64,000 bases of DNA from Falsiroseomonas sp051859025 (GTDB taxonomy: Bacteria; Pseudomonadota; Alphaproteobacteria; Acetobacterales; Acetobacteraceae): contig NZ_JBHYGL010000012.1 of assembly GCF_051859025.1 (NCBI RefSeq), positions 62,001 to 126,000 of the forward strand. The letters are read 5' to 3'. The position numbers and the translations under genes were made by a program. This document shows positions 9,621 to 17,993 of this stretch, in pieces (the first letter of the stretch is position 1; the number at the start of each line of letters is the position of its first letter). The notes under the pieces are model-generated. The model saw only the letters and a list, made by a program, of their open reading frames with translations, was not told the origin of the DNA and searched no databases.

Positions 9621-10625
9621 TCAACAAGCGTCGAAGATCGCCTGGATGGCGCCGCGTTCCCGCGTGCGGGTCAGGGCCAGCATCAGCAGCACGCGGGCCT
9701 TCTGAGGTGTCAAATTATCCGCGTTCAGGAAGCCTTCCTGCTGGTAGCGCTTCGCGGGGAAGGTGCGCCCCGACATGGCGCGGGAGGAGAGGACCACCTG
9801 GCAACCCGCCTCCATCGCCTCCACCAGCGCGACGCGTTCCGCGGGGGTGGTGAAGCCTGGCGCGAAGGCGGCCGCCACGATGCCTCGCGCGCCCGCCTGG
9901 AGGAACGCCTTCACCGCCACGCCATCGCCGCCGGCCACCGAATAGATCACGTCGACGCGCGGCGGCGTCGCCATCCCCGCCACGGCGAAGCGATCCGCCA
10001 CCGGCAGCACGCGCATCGGGCGCCGCCAATAGGTGATGCGGTCGGCATCCGCATGGCCGAGCACGCCGACATCGGGGCTGCGGAAGGTCTGCATCCTGCC
10101 GGTGGAGGTCTTGGTCACCTCCCGCGCCGCCTGGATCTCATCGTTCAGCACCACCAGCGCGCCCATGCCGCGGCTGTCCGGGTGGCCCGCCACGCGCACC
10201 GCCTTCACCAGGTTCATGTGGCCGTCGGTGGACAGGCCGGTGAAGGGCCGCTGCGCGCCGGTGACGACGATGGGGATGTCGCTGGGGACGGTGAGCGACA
10301 GGAAATAGGCCGTCTCCTCCAGCGTCGCCGTCCCGTGGGTGACGACGATGCCATCGAGGTCGGGATGCGCCGCCTGCAGCGCCGCGATCCGCCCCAGCAG
10401 CGCCTGCCAGTCCGACCAGCCGACGGCGGTGGAGGGGATGGCGCTGTGCAGCACCGGGATCACCTCCGCCACCTGCTTCAGCGCGGGGATGCCCGCGACC
10501 AGCTCCTCGGCATTCAGGATCGGGCGGCCGGAGGAGGCGTAGTCCTGCACATCCAGCGGATCGAGGCCCTGGGAGGCGATGGTCCCCCCCGTCCCGATGA
10601 CGGCAACCTTGGGCAGCCGGCTCAT
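9621..10625 (-). CDS. Asparaginase/glutaminase-family protein lacking the triad aspartate
   Basis: A 334-residue cytoplasmic member of the type I/II asparaginase family. The first catalytic-loop motif GTGGTIAS sits at residues 11-18 (T15 is the nucleophile-type threonine). The second motif, usually HGTDT, reads HGTAT at 97-101, so the aspartate of the second triad is alanine. The downstream family motif around GAQRPF is intact. The start ATG overlaps the stop of the thioesterase gene as ATGA, which indicates translational coupling and fixes the start. It is the last gene of a probable operon with the MATE pump and thioesterase. The missing aspartate makes plain asparaginase activity uncertain. 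Confidence 0.8.
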   Translation of the reverse strand: MSRLPKVAVIGTGGTIASQGLDPLDVQDYASSGRPILNAEELVAGIPALKQVAEVIPVLHSAIPSTAVGWSDWQALLGRIAALQAAHPDLDGIVVTHGTATLEETAYFLSLTVPSDIPIVVTGAQRPFTGLSTDGHMNLVKAVRVAGHPDSRGMGALVVLNDEIQAAREVTKTSTGRMQTFRSPDVGVLGHADADRITYWRRPMRVLPVADRFAVAGMATPPRVDVIYSVAGGDGVAVKAFLQAGARGIVAAAFAPGFTTPAERVALVEAMEAGCQVVLSSRAMSGRTFPAKRYQQEGFLNADNLTPQKARVLLMLALTRTRERGAIQAIFDAC

Positions 10626-11053
10626 GCGGCGTTTCCTTCTACGACAGCGGTGGTGAGGCGTGAGACGCAGGCGAGCTTGCCGTCCGCGCGGCGGATTTCC
10701 GTCTGCCACACCTGGGTGCGGCGGCCGGTATGGAGCGGACGGCAGATGGCGGTCACGGTCTGGCCCTTCGGCACGCCCGCCATGTGGTTGGCATTCACCT
10801 CGATCCCCACGGCCAGCTGGCCTTCGGGCAGGGTCATGATGCTGGCCAGGGTGCCGAGGGATTCGGACAGCACCACGCTGGCGCCGCCATGCAGCAGGCC
10901 GAAGGGCTGGGCCGTGCGTTCATCCACCGGCATCTCCGCATGCAGCGCATCCTCCGTGATGGCGGTGATGCGGATGCCGAGATGGCCGGACATGTTGCCC
11001 ACCATCCGCGCATTGATCTGTTCCGCCGTCCAGTCGCGCTTCCAGAGAGCCAT
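10622..11053 (-). CDS. Hotdog-fold thioesterase (PaaI/YdiI-like)
   Basis: A 143-residue hotdog-fold protein that hydrolyses acyl- or aryl-CoA thioesters. The signature LLHGGASVVLSESLGTLAS (residues 53-71) places the catalytic glutamate at E64 as in YdiI/EntH-type thioesterases, with H55-G56-G57 forming the oxyanion region. NANHMAGVPKG near 88-97 is the second conserved stretch. It lies 29 bases after the MATE gene and overlaps the asparaginase-like gene by 4 bases. The exact CoA substrate is unknown. Confidence 0.88.
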   Translation of the reverse strand: MALWKRDWTAEQINARMVGNMSGHLGIRITAITEDALHAEMPVDERTAQPFGLLHGGASVVLSESLGTLASIMTLPEGQLAVGIEVNANHMAGVPKGQTVTAICRPLHTGRRTQVWQTEIRRADGKLACVSRLTTAVVEGNAA

Positions 11054-11082
11054 GCCGATACCCGCCTCGTTGAGGCGGGAAG

Positions 11083-12513
11083 TCAGCGCGGCCACCGGCG
11101 CGTGGTCAACCCACCCGAGGCCGACAACCGCACCCAGCGCGCCAGCATCAGCCCCGCCACGATGAACAGCCCGATGGCGAGGCCGAGCCAGATGCCGATG
11201 GGCCCGAGCCCGGCCGGGAAGGCCAGCACCAGGCCACAGGGCAGGCCGATGACCCAGTAGCCGAGGCCCGCCAGCAGCATCGGCACGCGCGTATCCTTCA
11301 GCCCGCGCAGCGCCCCCGCCGCCACCGCCTGCACGCCATCCGCCAGCTGGAACAGCCCCGCCACCAGCAGCAGCGTCGTGGCCAGCGCCGCCGTCTCCGC
11401 CGCGCCCGGATTGGCGGCATCCAGGAACAGCCAGGCGATCGGCCCGCCCGCCAGCAGCAGCAGCGTGGCCGCGAAGGCCATGAACCCCGCCCCGAAGCCG
11501 ATCGCGACCCAGCCGGCGCGGGACGCGGCGCTGGCGCGCCCGGCACCCGTCGCCAGCCCGACCCGCGCCGTGGCGGCCTGGCCGACGCCCATCGGCACCA
11601 TGAAGGTCATTGCCGCCACCTGCACGGCGATGGCATGCGCCGCGACGGCCAGCGCGCCCATCCAGCCCATGGCGATGGCGGCGGCGGAGAAGACCGTGAT
11701 CTCCAGCGCCATGGCCCCGGCGATGGGCAGGCCGATCGCCGCCACCTCCCTCAGCCTGGCCGCATCGAAGCGCCAGAGTCGGCCGAACAGATGATAGCGC
11801 CGCAGCCGCCGGTCCCGTGCGATCATCGCAACCAGACCCGCCAGCATCGCCAGGTTGCAGAGCGCGGAGGCGATCCCCGCCCCCGCCACGCCGAGCGGCG
11901 GCAGGCCGAGCCCGCCATGGATCAGCCACCAGTTCAGCGGCACGTTCAGCGCGATGCCGAAGCCCGAGACGAGGAGCGCGGCGTTCGGCCGCTGTTCGGC
12001 CGCCAGGAAGCCGCGCAGCACGATGAAGCCGCAGAATAGCGGCATGCCCCACATCATGGCGCCGACATACTCGGCCGCGAGCGCCGCCAGCGCTGCCTCC
12101 TGCCCCAGCGCCAGCAGCACGGCTTCCGTGTTCCACAGCAGCAGCCAGGTGGGGAGGGTGCCCGCGGCCACGGCCCAGAAGGCGGCGCGGACATCCCGCC
12201 GCATGCCCCGCAGATGCCCGCGCCCCCGCCCGCGCGTCTGCGCGCAGAGCGGCGCCGCGGCCAGCGCCAGGCCGAAGGTCGGCGCCAGGGCGGCGAAATA
12301 GAGGTTGCTGCCCAGCGTCGCCGCCGCCAGTTCCAGCGTGCCGACCCGTCCGAGGAACAGCGAATCGGTCAGCCCGAGCGCGAACTGGCTGAGATTGGTC
12401 AGCACCAGCGGCCAGGCCAGCGCCAGCATCGCCCGCCATTCGGCGGACCACGCGGCCCCCGGCTTCCCACCCGCCTGTTTCCCGCCGGCATTCCCGTCCA
12501 TGCGGCGGGGCAT
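11083..12513 (-). CDS. MATE-family multidrug efflux transporter (NorM-like)
   Basis: A roughly 476-residue inner-membrane antiporter of the MATE family with about 12 hydrophobic segments in two homologous halves. Segments such as LAWPLVLTNLSQFALGLTDS at the first helix and the second-half counterpart IGLPIAGAMALEITVF show the internal duplication. It exports cationic drugs using a Na+ or H+ gradient. The start is ATG at 12513 or 12501 (M then M four codons later); further upstream the frame lies antisense to the hydrolase gene and is not coding. It is divergent from the alpha/beta hydrolase and probably heads the operon with the thioesterase and asparaginase-like genes. Confidence 0.9.
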   Translation of the reverse strand: MPRRMDGNAGGKQAGGKPGAAWSAEWRAMLALAWPLVLTNLSQFALGLTDSLFLGRVGTLELAAATLGSNLYFAALAPTFGLALAAAPLCAQTRGRGRGHLRGMRRDVRAAFWAVAAGTLPTWLLLWNTEAVLLALGQEAALAALAAEYVGAMMWGMPLFCGFIVLRGFLAAEQRPNAALLVSGFGIALNVPLNWWLIHGGLGLPPLGVAGAGIASALCNLAMLAGLVAMIARDRRLRRYHLFGRLWRFDAARLREVAAIGLPIAGAMALEITVFSAAAIAMGWMGALAVAAHAIAVQVAAMTFMVPMGVGQAATARVGLATGAGRASAASRAGWVAIGFGAGFMAFAATLLLLAGGPIAWLFLDAANPGAAETAALATTLLLVAGLFQLADGVQAVAAGALRGLKDTRVPMLLAGLGYWVIGLPCGLVLAFPAGLGPIGIWLGLAIGLFIVAGLMLARWVRLSASGGLTTRRWPR

Positions 12514-12619
12514 AGCCGCTCCGCCACCGCCTGTCGCATGACGGTATGTGGACCACGCTTGGGGCGGGGCGGTGCCTCGGCGTAGGATACGCCAACCGAG
12601 ACCCGGAGAGACGCCCCCC

Positions 12620-13663
12620 ATGAAGCGACGCAACATCCTGGCCGCGCCCGCCCTCGTGGCCGGCGCCGCCGCCCTGCCGGCGGCCGCCCAGGCACAGCCC
12701 CGCATCGTCACCGAGGAATTCATGGTGCCGGCCACCGATGGCCAGGGGGAGATCTTCGTCCGCAGCAAGCGGCCGGAGGGGCTGGCGGCCTCCGCCAGCC
12801 GCACCCTGCTCTTTGTCCATGGCGCGACCTATCCCGCGCATTCCGCCTTCGACCTGCCGTTGGGCGGCTTGTCCTGGATGGACTACATCGCCGGCCGCGG
12901 CTTCGACGTGTGGTGCATGGATCTGCGTGGCTATGGCCGCAGCACGCGCCCCGCCGTGATGGCCGAGCCGCCGGAAGCCAACCCGCCCCTGATGCGCGGC
13001 GATGCCGCGGTAGCCGATGTCGCCGCCGTGGCCGCCTTCATCCGCCAGCGCCGCGCGGTGCCCCGGATGGTGCACATGGCCTGGTCCTGGGGCTGCTCGC
13101 TGATGGCGCGCTACGCCACCGACAACCCCGGCATGGTGGACCGCCTGGTCCTGTTCGCGCCGCAATGGCTGCGCGAAAGCGCGAGCCCGGCCGGCGTGGG
13201 GGCGGGCGCGCAGCTCGGCGCCTATCGGAGCGTGACGCAGGCCCAGGCCCGCGACCGCTGGATGGCCGGCGTGCCGGAGGCGGCGCGCGCCGGGCTCATC
13301 CCGCCCGGCTGGTTCGAACATTGGTCCGGCGTGACCTGGGCGACGGACCCGGAGGGCATGCGGCGCAACCCGTCGGTGTTGCGCGCGCCCAACGGCGTGC
13401 TGGCCGACAGCGCGGAGTTCTGGCAGGCGGGCCGGCCCTTCTGGGACCCCGCGCGCGTCACCGTGCCCACCCTGCTGGTGGTGGCGGAATGGGACCGCGA
13501 CACGCCCCCCGGCATGGCCACCACCATCTTCCCGCTGCTGACGGCGAGCCCGGGCAAGCGCCTGGTGCTGCTCGGCGAGGGGACGCACACCATGCTGATG
13601 GAGCGCAACCGCGGCGCGCTGTTCCAGGCCGTGCAGGTCTTTCTGGAGGAAGCCGCGGCCTGA
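12620..13663 (+). CDS. Secreted alpha/beta hydrolase
   Basis: A 347-residue alpha/beta hydrolase with an export signal (MKRRNILAAPALVAGAAALPAAAQA, Arg-Arg near the start, possibly Tat). The catalytic set is visible: nucleophile S156 in AWSWG (the usual first glycine is alanine), an acidic residue in EWDRDTPP near 291, and H323 in GEGTHTM. The oxyanion motif is LFVHGATYP near 64. A ribosome-binding GGAG at about 12605 and a TAGGAT element at 12585-12590 lie upstream of the ATG at 12620. It could be an esterase or lactonase; its position just before sugar-acid genes makes a lactonase role possible but unproven. Confidence 0.85.
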   Translation: MKRRNILAAPALVAGAAALPAAAQAQPRIVTEEFMVPATDGQGEIFVRSKRPEGLAASASRTLLFVHGATYPAHSAFDLPLGGLSWMDYIAGRGFDVWCMDLRGYGRSTRPAVMAEPPEANPPLMRGDAAVADVAAVAAFIRQRRAVPRMVHMAWSWGCSLMARYATDNPGMVDRLVLFAPQWLRESASPAGVGAGAQLGAYRSVTQAQARDRWMAGVPEAARAGLIPPGWFEHWSGVTWATDPEGMRRNPSVLRAPNGVLADSAEFWQAGRPFWDPARVTVPTLLVVAEWDRDTPPGMATTIFPLLTASPGKRLVLLGEGTHTMLMERNRGALFQAVQVFLEEAAA

Positions 13664-13694
13664 CGAATGCCGCGGGGCGGGCCGTAACGGTGCC

Positions 13695-13722
13695 GCGGCG
13701 GAACGGGGTACCGTTCCGCCGC
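13695..13722. terminator. Strong hairpin downstream of the alpha/beta hydrolase
   Basis: A perfect 12-bp inverted repeat (GCGGCGGAACGG / CCGTTCCGCCGC) with the four-base loop GGTA, 31 bases after the hydrolase stop. There is no T-run, so it may be a terminator without a U-tract, an mRNA 3' stabiliser or a regulator site for the gene cluster that begins at 13823. A perfect -35-like TTGACA sits at 13754-13759, between it and that gene. Confidence 0.5.
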
Positions 13723-13822
13723 GCATGACGCCACCGCGCCGCGGCCCGTGGCGTTGACAGGCGCGCGCACGGGCCGCTCACTCCGCATCAAGGGCGGCTG
13801 ATGCCGCAGGAGGGACCCGGCC

Positions 13823-15613
13823 ATGGACGATCACGACCAGACCAAGAAGCCGTTCAAGCTGCGCAGCCAGCGCTGGTTCGACGATCCCCAGGACCCGGGG
13901 ATGACCTCCCTCTACATCGAGCGGCAGCTGAATTTCGGCATGACGCGGGCCGAATTGCAGTCCGGTCGCCCGATGATCGGCATCGCGCAGACGGGGTCCG
14001 ACATCTCCCCCTGCAACCGCCACCACATCGCACTGGCGGAACGCGTGAAGGCCGGCATCCGGGACGCCGGTGGCGTGCCCCTGGAATTCCCGGTCCACCC
14101 CATCCAGGAAACGCTGAAGCGCCCCACGGCTTCGCTGGACCGGAACCTGCAATACCTGTCGCTGGTGGAAATCCTGCATGGCTATCCCATCGACGGCGTC
14201 GTGCTGACGACGGGCTGCGACAAGACCACCCCCGCCATGCTGATGGGCGCGGCCACCATGAACATCCCGGCCGTGGCGCTGCCGGGCGGGCCGATGCTGG
14301 ATGGCTGGTGGCATGGTCGCCTGGCCGGTTCCGGCACCATCGTCTGGGAAGCGCGCAAGCGCCTGGCCGCCGGCGAGATCGACTATGAGGGTTTCATTGA
14401 AATGGTGGCGGCGTCCTCCACCTCGGTCGGGCATTGCTCGACCATGGGGACGGCGCTGTCGATGAACTCGCTGGCCGAGGCTGTCGGCATGACGCTGACG
14501 GGGAGTGCCGCCATCCCCGGCCCGTACCGCCAGCGCGCGCAGATGGCCTACATGACCGGCGTGCGCGCGGTGGACATGGTGCGCGAGAATCTCCGCCCCT
14601 CCGACGTCATGACGAAGAAGGCGTTCGAGAATGCGGTGATGGTGGCCTCCGCCATCGGCGCGTCCTCCAACTGCCCCATCCACATGATCGCCATCGCCCG
14701 CCACATGGGCGTGGAGCATGATTTGGCCGACTGGCAGCGCGCCGGCGCCGCCGTGCCGCTGCTGGTGGATTGCCAGCCCGCCGGGCGCTTCCTGGGCGAG
14801 GCCTTCTACCGCGCCGGCGGCGTGCCGGCCGTGATGAAGGAACTGCTGAACGCCGGCATCCTGCATGGCGATGTCATGACCGTCACCGGCAAGACCGTCG
14901 CCGAGAACCTGGAAGGCGTCGGCGAACCCGACCGCGAGGTGATCCGCAGCTTCGGCAAGCCGATGAAGGAGCACGCCGGCTTCATCGTGCTGACGGGCAA
15001 TCTGTTCGACAGCGCCGTGATGAAGATCAGCGTCATCGACAAGGCCTTCCGCGAGCGCTTCCTGTCCGAGACCCCCGACGTCTTCGAAGGCAAGGTGGCG
15101 GTGTTCGAGGGGCCGGAGGACTACCACGCCCGGATCGAGGACCCCTCGCTCGGCATCGACGACAAGACGGTGCTCGTGGTCCGCAATTGCGGCGCCGTGG
15201 GCTACCCGGGTGCGGCGGAGGTCGTGAACATGCAGCCGCCGGCCGCCCTGATCAAACAGGGCATCATGGCGCTGCCGACCATGGGTGACGGGCGGCAATC
15301 CGGCACCTCCGGCAGCCCGTCGATCCTCAACGTCACGCCGGAAGCGGCGGTGGGCGGGGGGCTCGCGCTGCTGAAGCATGGCGACCCCATCCGCATCGAC
15401 CTGAAGACCCGCCGCGTGGATGTGCTGATCCCGGCCGAGGAGATGGAAGCCCGCCGCGCCGCCTGGAAGGCGCCGGACCTGCTGCACAAGACGCCGTGGG
15501 AGGAGATCTACCGCTCCATGGTCGGCCAGCTCGGCACCGGCGGCTGCCTGGAACCGGCGACGCTGTTCCTCAACATCCTCGAAACACGCGGCGAATCACG
15601 CCACAACCACTGA
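13823..15613 (+). CDS. IlvD/Edd-family sugar-acid dehydratase
   Basis: A 596-residue iron-sulfur dehydratase of the IlvD/Edd family in the subgroup that dehydrates aldonic acids (L-arabinonate, D-xylonate and relatives) to 2-keto-3-deoxy acids. Cluster-ligand cysteines are in DISPCNRHH (about 63), TTGCDKTTP (about 132) and NCGAVGYPGAAEV (about 455). The C-terminal GDGRQSGTSGSPSILN is typical of the sugar-acid members. The downstream dehydrogenase and diketo-acid hydrolase make this the first step of a non-phosphorylated pathway. A GGAGGG ribosome-binding site lies about 10 bases before the ATG. The specific sugar acid cannot be assigned from sequence alone. Confidence 0.9.
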   Translation: MDDHDQTKKPFKLRSQRWFDDPQDPGMTSLYIERQLNFGMTRAELQSGRPMIGIAQTGSDISPCNRHHIALAERVKAGIRDAGGVPLEFPVHPIQETLKRPTASLDRNLQYLSLVEILHGYPIDGVVLTTGCDKTTPAMLMGAATMNIPAVALPGGPMLDGWWHGRLAGSGTIVWEARKRLAAGEIDYEGFIEMVAASSTSVGHCSTMGTALSMNSLAEAVGMTLTGSAAIPGPYRQRAQMAYMTGVRAVDMVRENLRPSDVMTKKAFENAVMVASAIGASSNCPIHMIAIARHMGVEHDLADWQRAGAAVPLLVDCQPAGRFLGEAFYRAGGVPAVMKELLNAGILHGDVMTVTGKTVAENLEGVGEPDREVIRSFGKPMKEHAGFIVLTGNLFDSAVMKISVIDKAFRERFLSETPDVFEGKVAVFEGPEDYHARIEDPSLGIDDKTVLVVRNCGAVGYPGAAEVVNMQPPAALIKQGIMALPTMGDGRQSGTSGSPSILNVTPEAAVGGGLALLKHGDPIRIDLKTRRVDVLIPAEEMEARRAAWKAPDLLHKTPWEEIYRSMVGQLGTGGCLEPATLFLNILETRGESRHNH

Positions 15614-15638
15614 TGGCACGGGCTGGGGATTAACGGAC

Positions 15639-16388
15639 ATGGCTGGACGGCTCTCGGGAAAACGCTGCCTGGTGACGGCGGCGGCGCAGGGGATCGGGCG
15701 CGCCACCGCGCTCGCCTTCGCCGCGGAAGGCGCGATGGTGGTCGCGACGGACAAGGACGCGGCCAAGCTCGCGGACCTCAAGGCGCCGGGGCTGACGACC
15801 CGCGCGCTCGATGTGCTCGACCCCGCCGCCATCACCGATGCGGTGGCGGCGATGGGGGAGGTCGACATCCTCTTCAACTGCGCGGGCTTCGTGCATCAGA
15901 ACACGGTGCTGACCGCGACCGATGAGGAATGGGATTTCGCCTTCGACCTCAATGTCCGGTCGATGTGGCGGATGGTGAAGGCGGTGCTGCCGGGGATGCT
16001 GGCGCGAAGCCGCGGCACCATCGTCAACATGTCTTCGGCCTGCTCGTCGATCAAAGGGGCGCCGAACCGGTTCCTCTATGGCACCACCAAGGCCGCGGTG
16101 ATCGGGCTGACCAAGTCGGTGGCGACGGAGTACGTGACCCAGGGCATCCGCTGCAACGCGATCTGCCCCGGCACGGTGGATACGCCGAGCCTCGGTGACC
16201 GCATCGCCGCCAATGCCGCGGTGGCCGGCAGCGTGGAGGCCGCGCGCGCGGCCTTCGTGGCCCGCCAGGCCATGGGCAGGCTGGCGACGGCGGAGGAGAT
16301 GGCGGCGCTGGCCACCTACCTCGCCAGCGACGAAAGCGCCTTCGTGACCGGCCAGGCCATCGTCATCGATGGCGGCTGGACCCTGTAG
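15639..16388 (+). CDS. SDR dehydrogenase, 2-keto-3-deoxy-L-fuconate dehydrogenase type
   Basis: A 249-residue short-chain dehydrogenase with an N-terminal NAD-binding glycine motif (TAAAQGIGRA, residues 13-22), NCAG near 86, catalytic serine in NMSSACSS, and YGTTK as the Tyr-Lys pair. Stretches such as NVRSMWRMVKA and RCNAICPGTVDTPSL resemble the Xanthomonas 2-keto-3-deoxy-L-fuconate 4-dehydrogenase group. It would oxidise the 4-hydroxyl of a 2-keto-3-deoxy sugar acid to a 2,4-diketo acid. It starts 25 bases after the dehydratase and 41 bases before the hydrolase, so the three are likely one operon. Function is assigned by family and context. Confidence 0.85.
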   Translation: MAGRLSGKRCLVTAAAQGIGRATALAFAAEGAMVVATDKDAAKLADLKAPGLTTRALDVLDPAAITDAVAAMGEVDILFNCAGFVHQNTVLTATDEEWDFAFDLNVRSMWRMVKAVLPGMLARSRGTIVNMSSACSSIKGAPNRFLYGTTKAAVIGLTKSVATEYVTQGIRCNAICPGTVDTPSLGDRIAANAAVAGSVEAARAAFVARQAMGRLATAEEMAALATYLASDESAFVTGQAIVIDGGWTL

Positions 16389-16429
16389 CCTCTTCGCGCC
16401 CCCGCAACTTTCTTCTATAGGCGTCCCCC

Positions 16430-17275
16430 ATGAAGCTCCTCCGCTACGGCCCCATGGGCCAGGAAAAACCCGGCCTGCTCGATGCCTCGGGCACCATCCG
16501 CGACCTGTCGGGCGTGATCCCGGACCTGGCGGGGGATGCGCTCTCCCCCGCCGGTCTCTCGAAGCTGGCCGCGCTGGACCCGGCCAGCCTGCCGGCGGTT
16601 TCCGGCAGCCCGCGCCTCGGCCCGCCGGTCTCCGGCATGAAGAACTTCGTCTGCATCGGGCTGAACTACGCCGACCATGCGGCGGAGACGGGGGCCGCCA
16701 TCCCGAAGGAGCCGATCGTCTTCCTGAAGTCCCTCGGCGCGCTCTGCGGTCCGAATGACGACGTGATGATCCCGAAGAACTCCGTGAAGACGGATTGGGA
16801 GGTCGAACTCGCCATCATCATCGGCAGCACCGCCAAGTGCGTGTCGGAAGATGAGGCGATGAACCATGTCGCCGGCTATGCCGTCTGCAACGACGTCTCC
16901 GAGCGCGAATGGCAGATCGAGCGCGGCGGGTCCTGGGACAAGGGCAAGGGCTGCGACACCTTCGGCCCCCTTGGCCCCTGGCTGGTGACGAAGGACGAAG
17001 TGGCCGATCCGCAGGATCTGGCGATGACGCTGGATGTGGACGGCGTCCGCATGCAGGACGGGTCCACCCGGACCATGATCTTCGGCGTCCGGCACCTCGT
17101 GCACTACGTCTCCCACTTCATCACGCTGCATCCCGGCGATGTCATCTCCACCGGCACGCCGCCCGGCGTGGGGCTCGGCAAGAAGCCGCCGATGTTCCTG
17201 AAGGCGGGGCAGACGATGAAGCTGTCCATCCAGGGCCTGGGCGAGCAGACCCAGCGCACCATCGCCTACAGCTGA
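16430..17275 (+). CDS. FAH-family 2,4-diketo-3-deoxy sugar-acid hydrolase
   Basis: A 281-residue fumarylacetoacetate hydrolase-fold protein. The metal-binding acid residues are in DWEVELAIIIG (about 123-133) and the conserved NDVSEREWQ (about 154). GLNYADHA near 82 and STGTPPGVGLG near 239 are family hallmarks. In the L-fuconate and L-rhamnonate routes such enzymes split 2,4-diketo-3-deoxy acids to pyruvate plus lactate, or glycolate from pentonates. Such proteins are often labelled ureidoglycolate lyase, but the neighbours favour the diketo-acid role. The TATAGG element at 16416-16421 lies 8 bases before the ATG and could give an internal promoter. Confidence 0.87.
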   Translation: MKLLRYGPMGQEKPGLLDASGTIRDLSGVIPDLAGDALSPAGLSKLAALDPASLPAVSGSPRLGPPVSGMKNFVCIGLNYADHAAETGAAIPKEPIVFLKSLGALCGPNDDVMIPKNSVKTDWEVELAIIIGSTAKCVSEDEAMNHVAGYAVCNDVSEREWQIERGGSWDKGKGCDTFGPLGPWLVTKDEVADPQDLAMTLDVDGVRMQDGSTRTMIFGVRHLVHYVSHFITLHPGDVISTGTPPGVGLGKKPPMFLKAGQTMKLSIQGLGEQTQRTIAYS

Positions 17276-17291
17276 CAGGGGAATTGAGAGC

Positions 17292-17483
17292 ATGGCCGAC
17301 AACAGCGAGAACGGGCGTTACCAGGTCGTCGCCTGCCCGGTGGGCACGGGGATGTTCGTCGTCCTGGTGGACAGCGTGAATGGCCGTTCCTGGAAGCTGA
17401 GCTTCGAGGCGAACAACGTCTCCGGCTGGCGGCCGATGAAGTTCCTCGACCTCAACGCGCCGGCAGCGCCGCCGGCACCCTGA
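17292..17483 (+). CDS. Small conserved-looking hypothetical protein
   Basis: A 63-residue product without signal peptide or membrane segment. It contains a beta-rich stretch (YQVVACPVGTGMFVVLVDS) and ends in an Ala-Pro tail. I do not recognise the family. It begins 16 bases after the diketo-acid hydrolase, has a purine-rich GGGGAATTGAGAG just upstream of its ATG, and ends 4 bases before the next gene, so it looks like a real operon member. Confidence 0.55.
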   Translation: MADNSENGRYQVVACPVGTGMFVVLVDSVNGRSWKLSFEANNVSGWRPMKFLDLNAPAAPPAP

Positions 17484-17487
17484 TCCC

Positions 17488-17805
17488 ATGGCTGACGGCC
17501 CGGTCGTCATCTTCGTCGACTTCGCCAACCACGACTTCAGCGCCGAACGAACGGCGGCGCTGAAGCCGATGGCGGAGGAGATCGGCCGGGCTCCCGGCTT
17601 CCTGTGGAAGATCTGGACCGAGGACCGTGCGGCCGGCCGCGCCGGCGGCGTCTACCTGTTCGAAAGCCGCGCCCTGGCGGAAACCTATGTCGAGGCGCAC
17701 CGGGTGCGCCTCGCGAAGCGCGGCGTGCAGGAGATGGTCGCGGAATACCGCACCATCAACGCGACGCTGAGTGCCATCAACGGCGCGCCGGTGCCGCCGG
17801 GCTAG
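17488..17805 (+). CDS. YdhR-like dimeric alpha-beta barrel monooxygenase
   Basis: A 105-residue single-domain protein that matches the putative monooxygenase YdhR family (ferredoxin-like alpha-beta barrel). The conserved core is PGFLWKIWTEDR near 37-48 and GGVYLFESRALAETY near 55-69. Such proteins are usually small dimers with unproven oxygenase activity. It is the last gene of the plus-strand sugar-acid cluster. Its TAG stop shares the palindrome CTAG with the stop of the oppositely oriented pseudogene at 17802. Confidence 0.75.
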   Translation: MADGPVVIFVDFANHDFSAERTAALKPMAEEIGRAPGFLWKIWTEDRAAGRAGGVYLFESRALAETYVEAHRVRLAKRGVQEMVAEYRTINATLSAINGAPVPPG

Positions 17806-17993
17806 AACTTCGCCGGCCAGGGCTTCTGCCCGCGTTCCTCCGCCAGTTCCTTGAGGAGCTGGAGCATCTCCCGCTTCTCCGGCGTGCGGCGACGCCCGGA
17901 ATTCATCATCGCCTCCGCGGGCGGGATCACGACGCCCTCGGCCAGCTTCTGCAGGATCTACGCCCGGCGTTCGGCGGGGGTGATTCGGTTCAT
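17802..17993 (-). pseudogene. Small protein gene with an in-frame TAG
   Basis: The frame ATG (17993) to TAG (17802) would encode 63 positions but has an amber stop at codon 12 (17958-17960). The text around it reads AERRA-stop-ILQKLAEG, so a CAG glutamine codon mutated to TAG is the simple explanation. After the stop the frame stays open and looks coding (RRRTPEKREMLQLLKELAEE). Its ATG overlaps the stop of the upstream pseudogene as ATGA, so the two formed a translationally coupled pair. No family is recognised with confidence; an antitoxin-like partner is a guess. Confidence 0.65.

Noticed and set aside
10622..13726. A 1034-codon open frame on the minus strand
   Set aside because: Only its last 143 codons are a real gene (the hotdog thioesterase). 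The rest runs antisense to the hydrolase and across the MATE gene in another frame and has the Arg/Ala/Gly-rich look of G+C-driven open frames.
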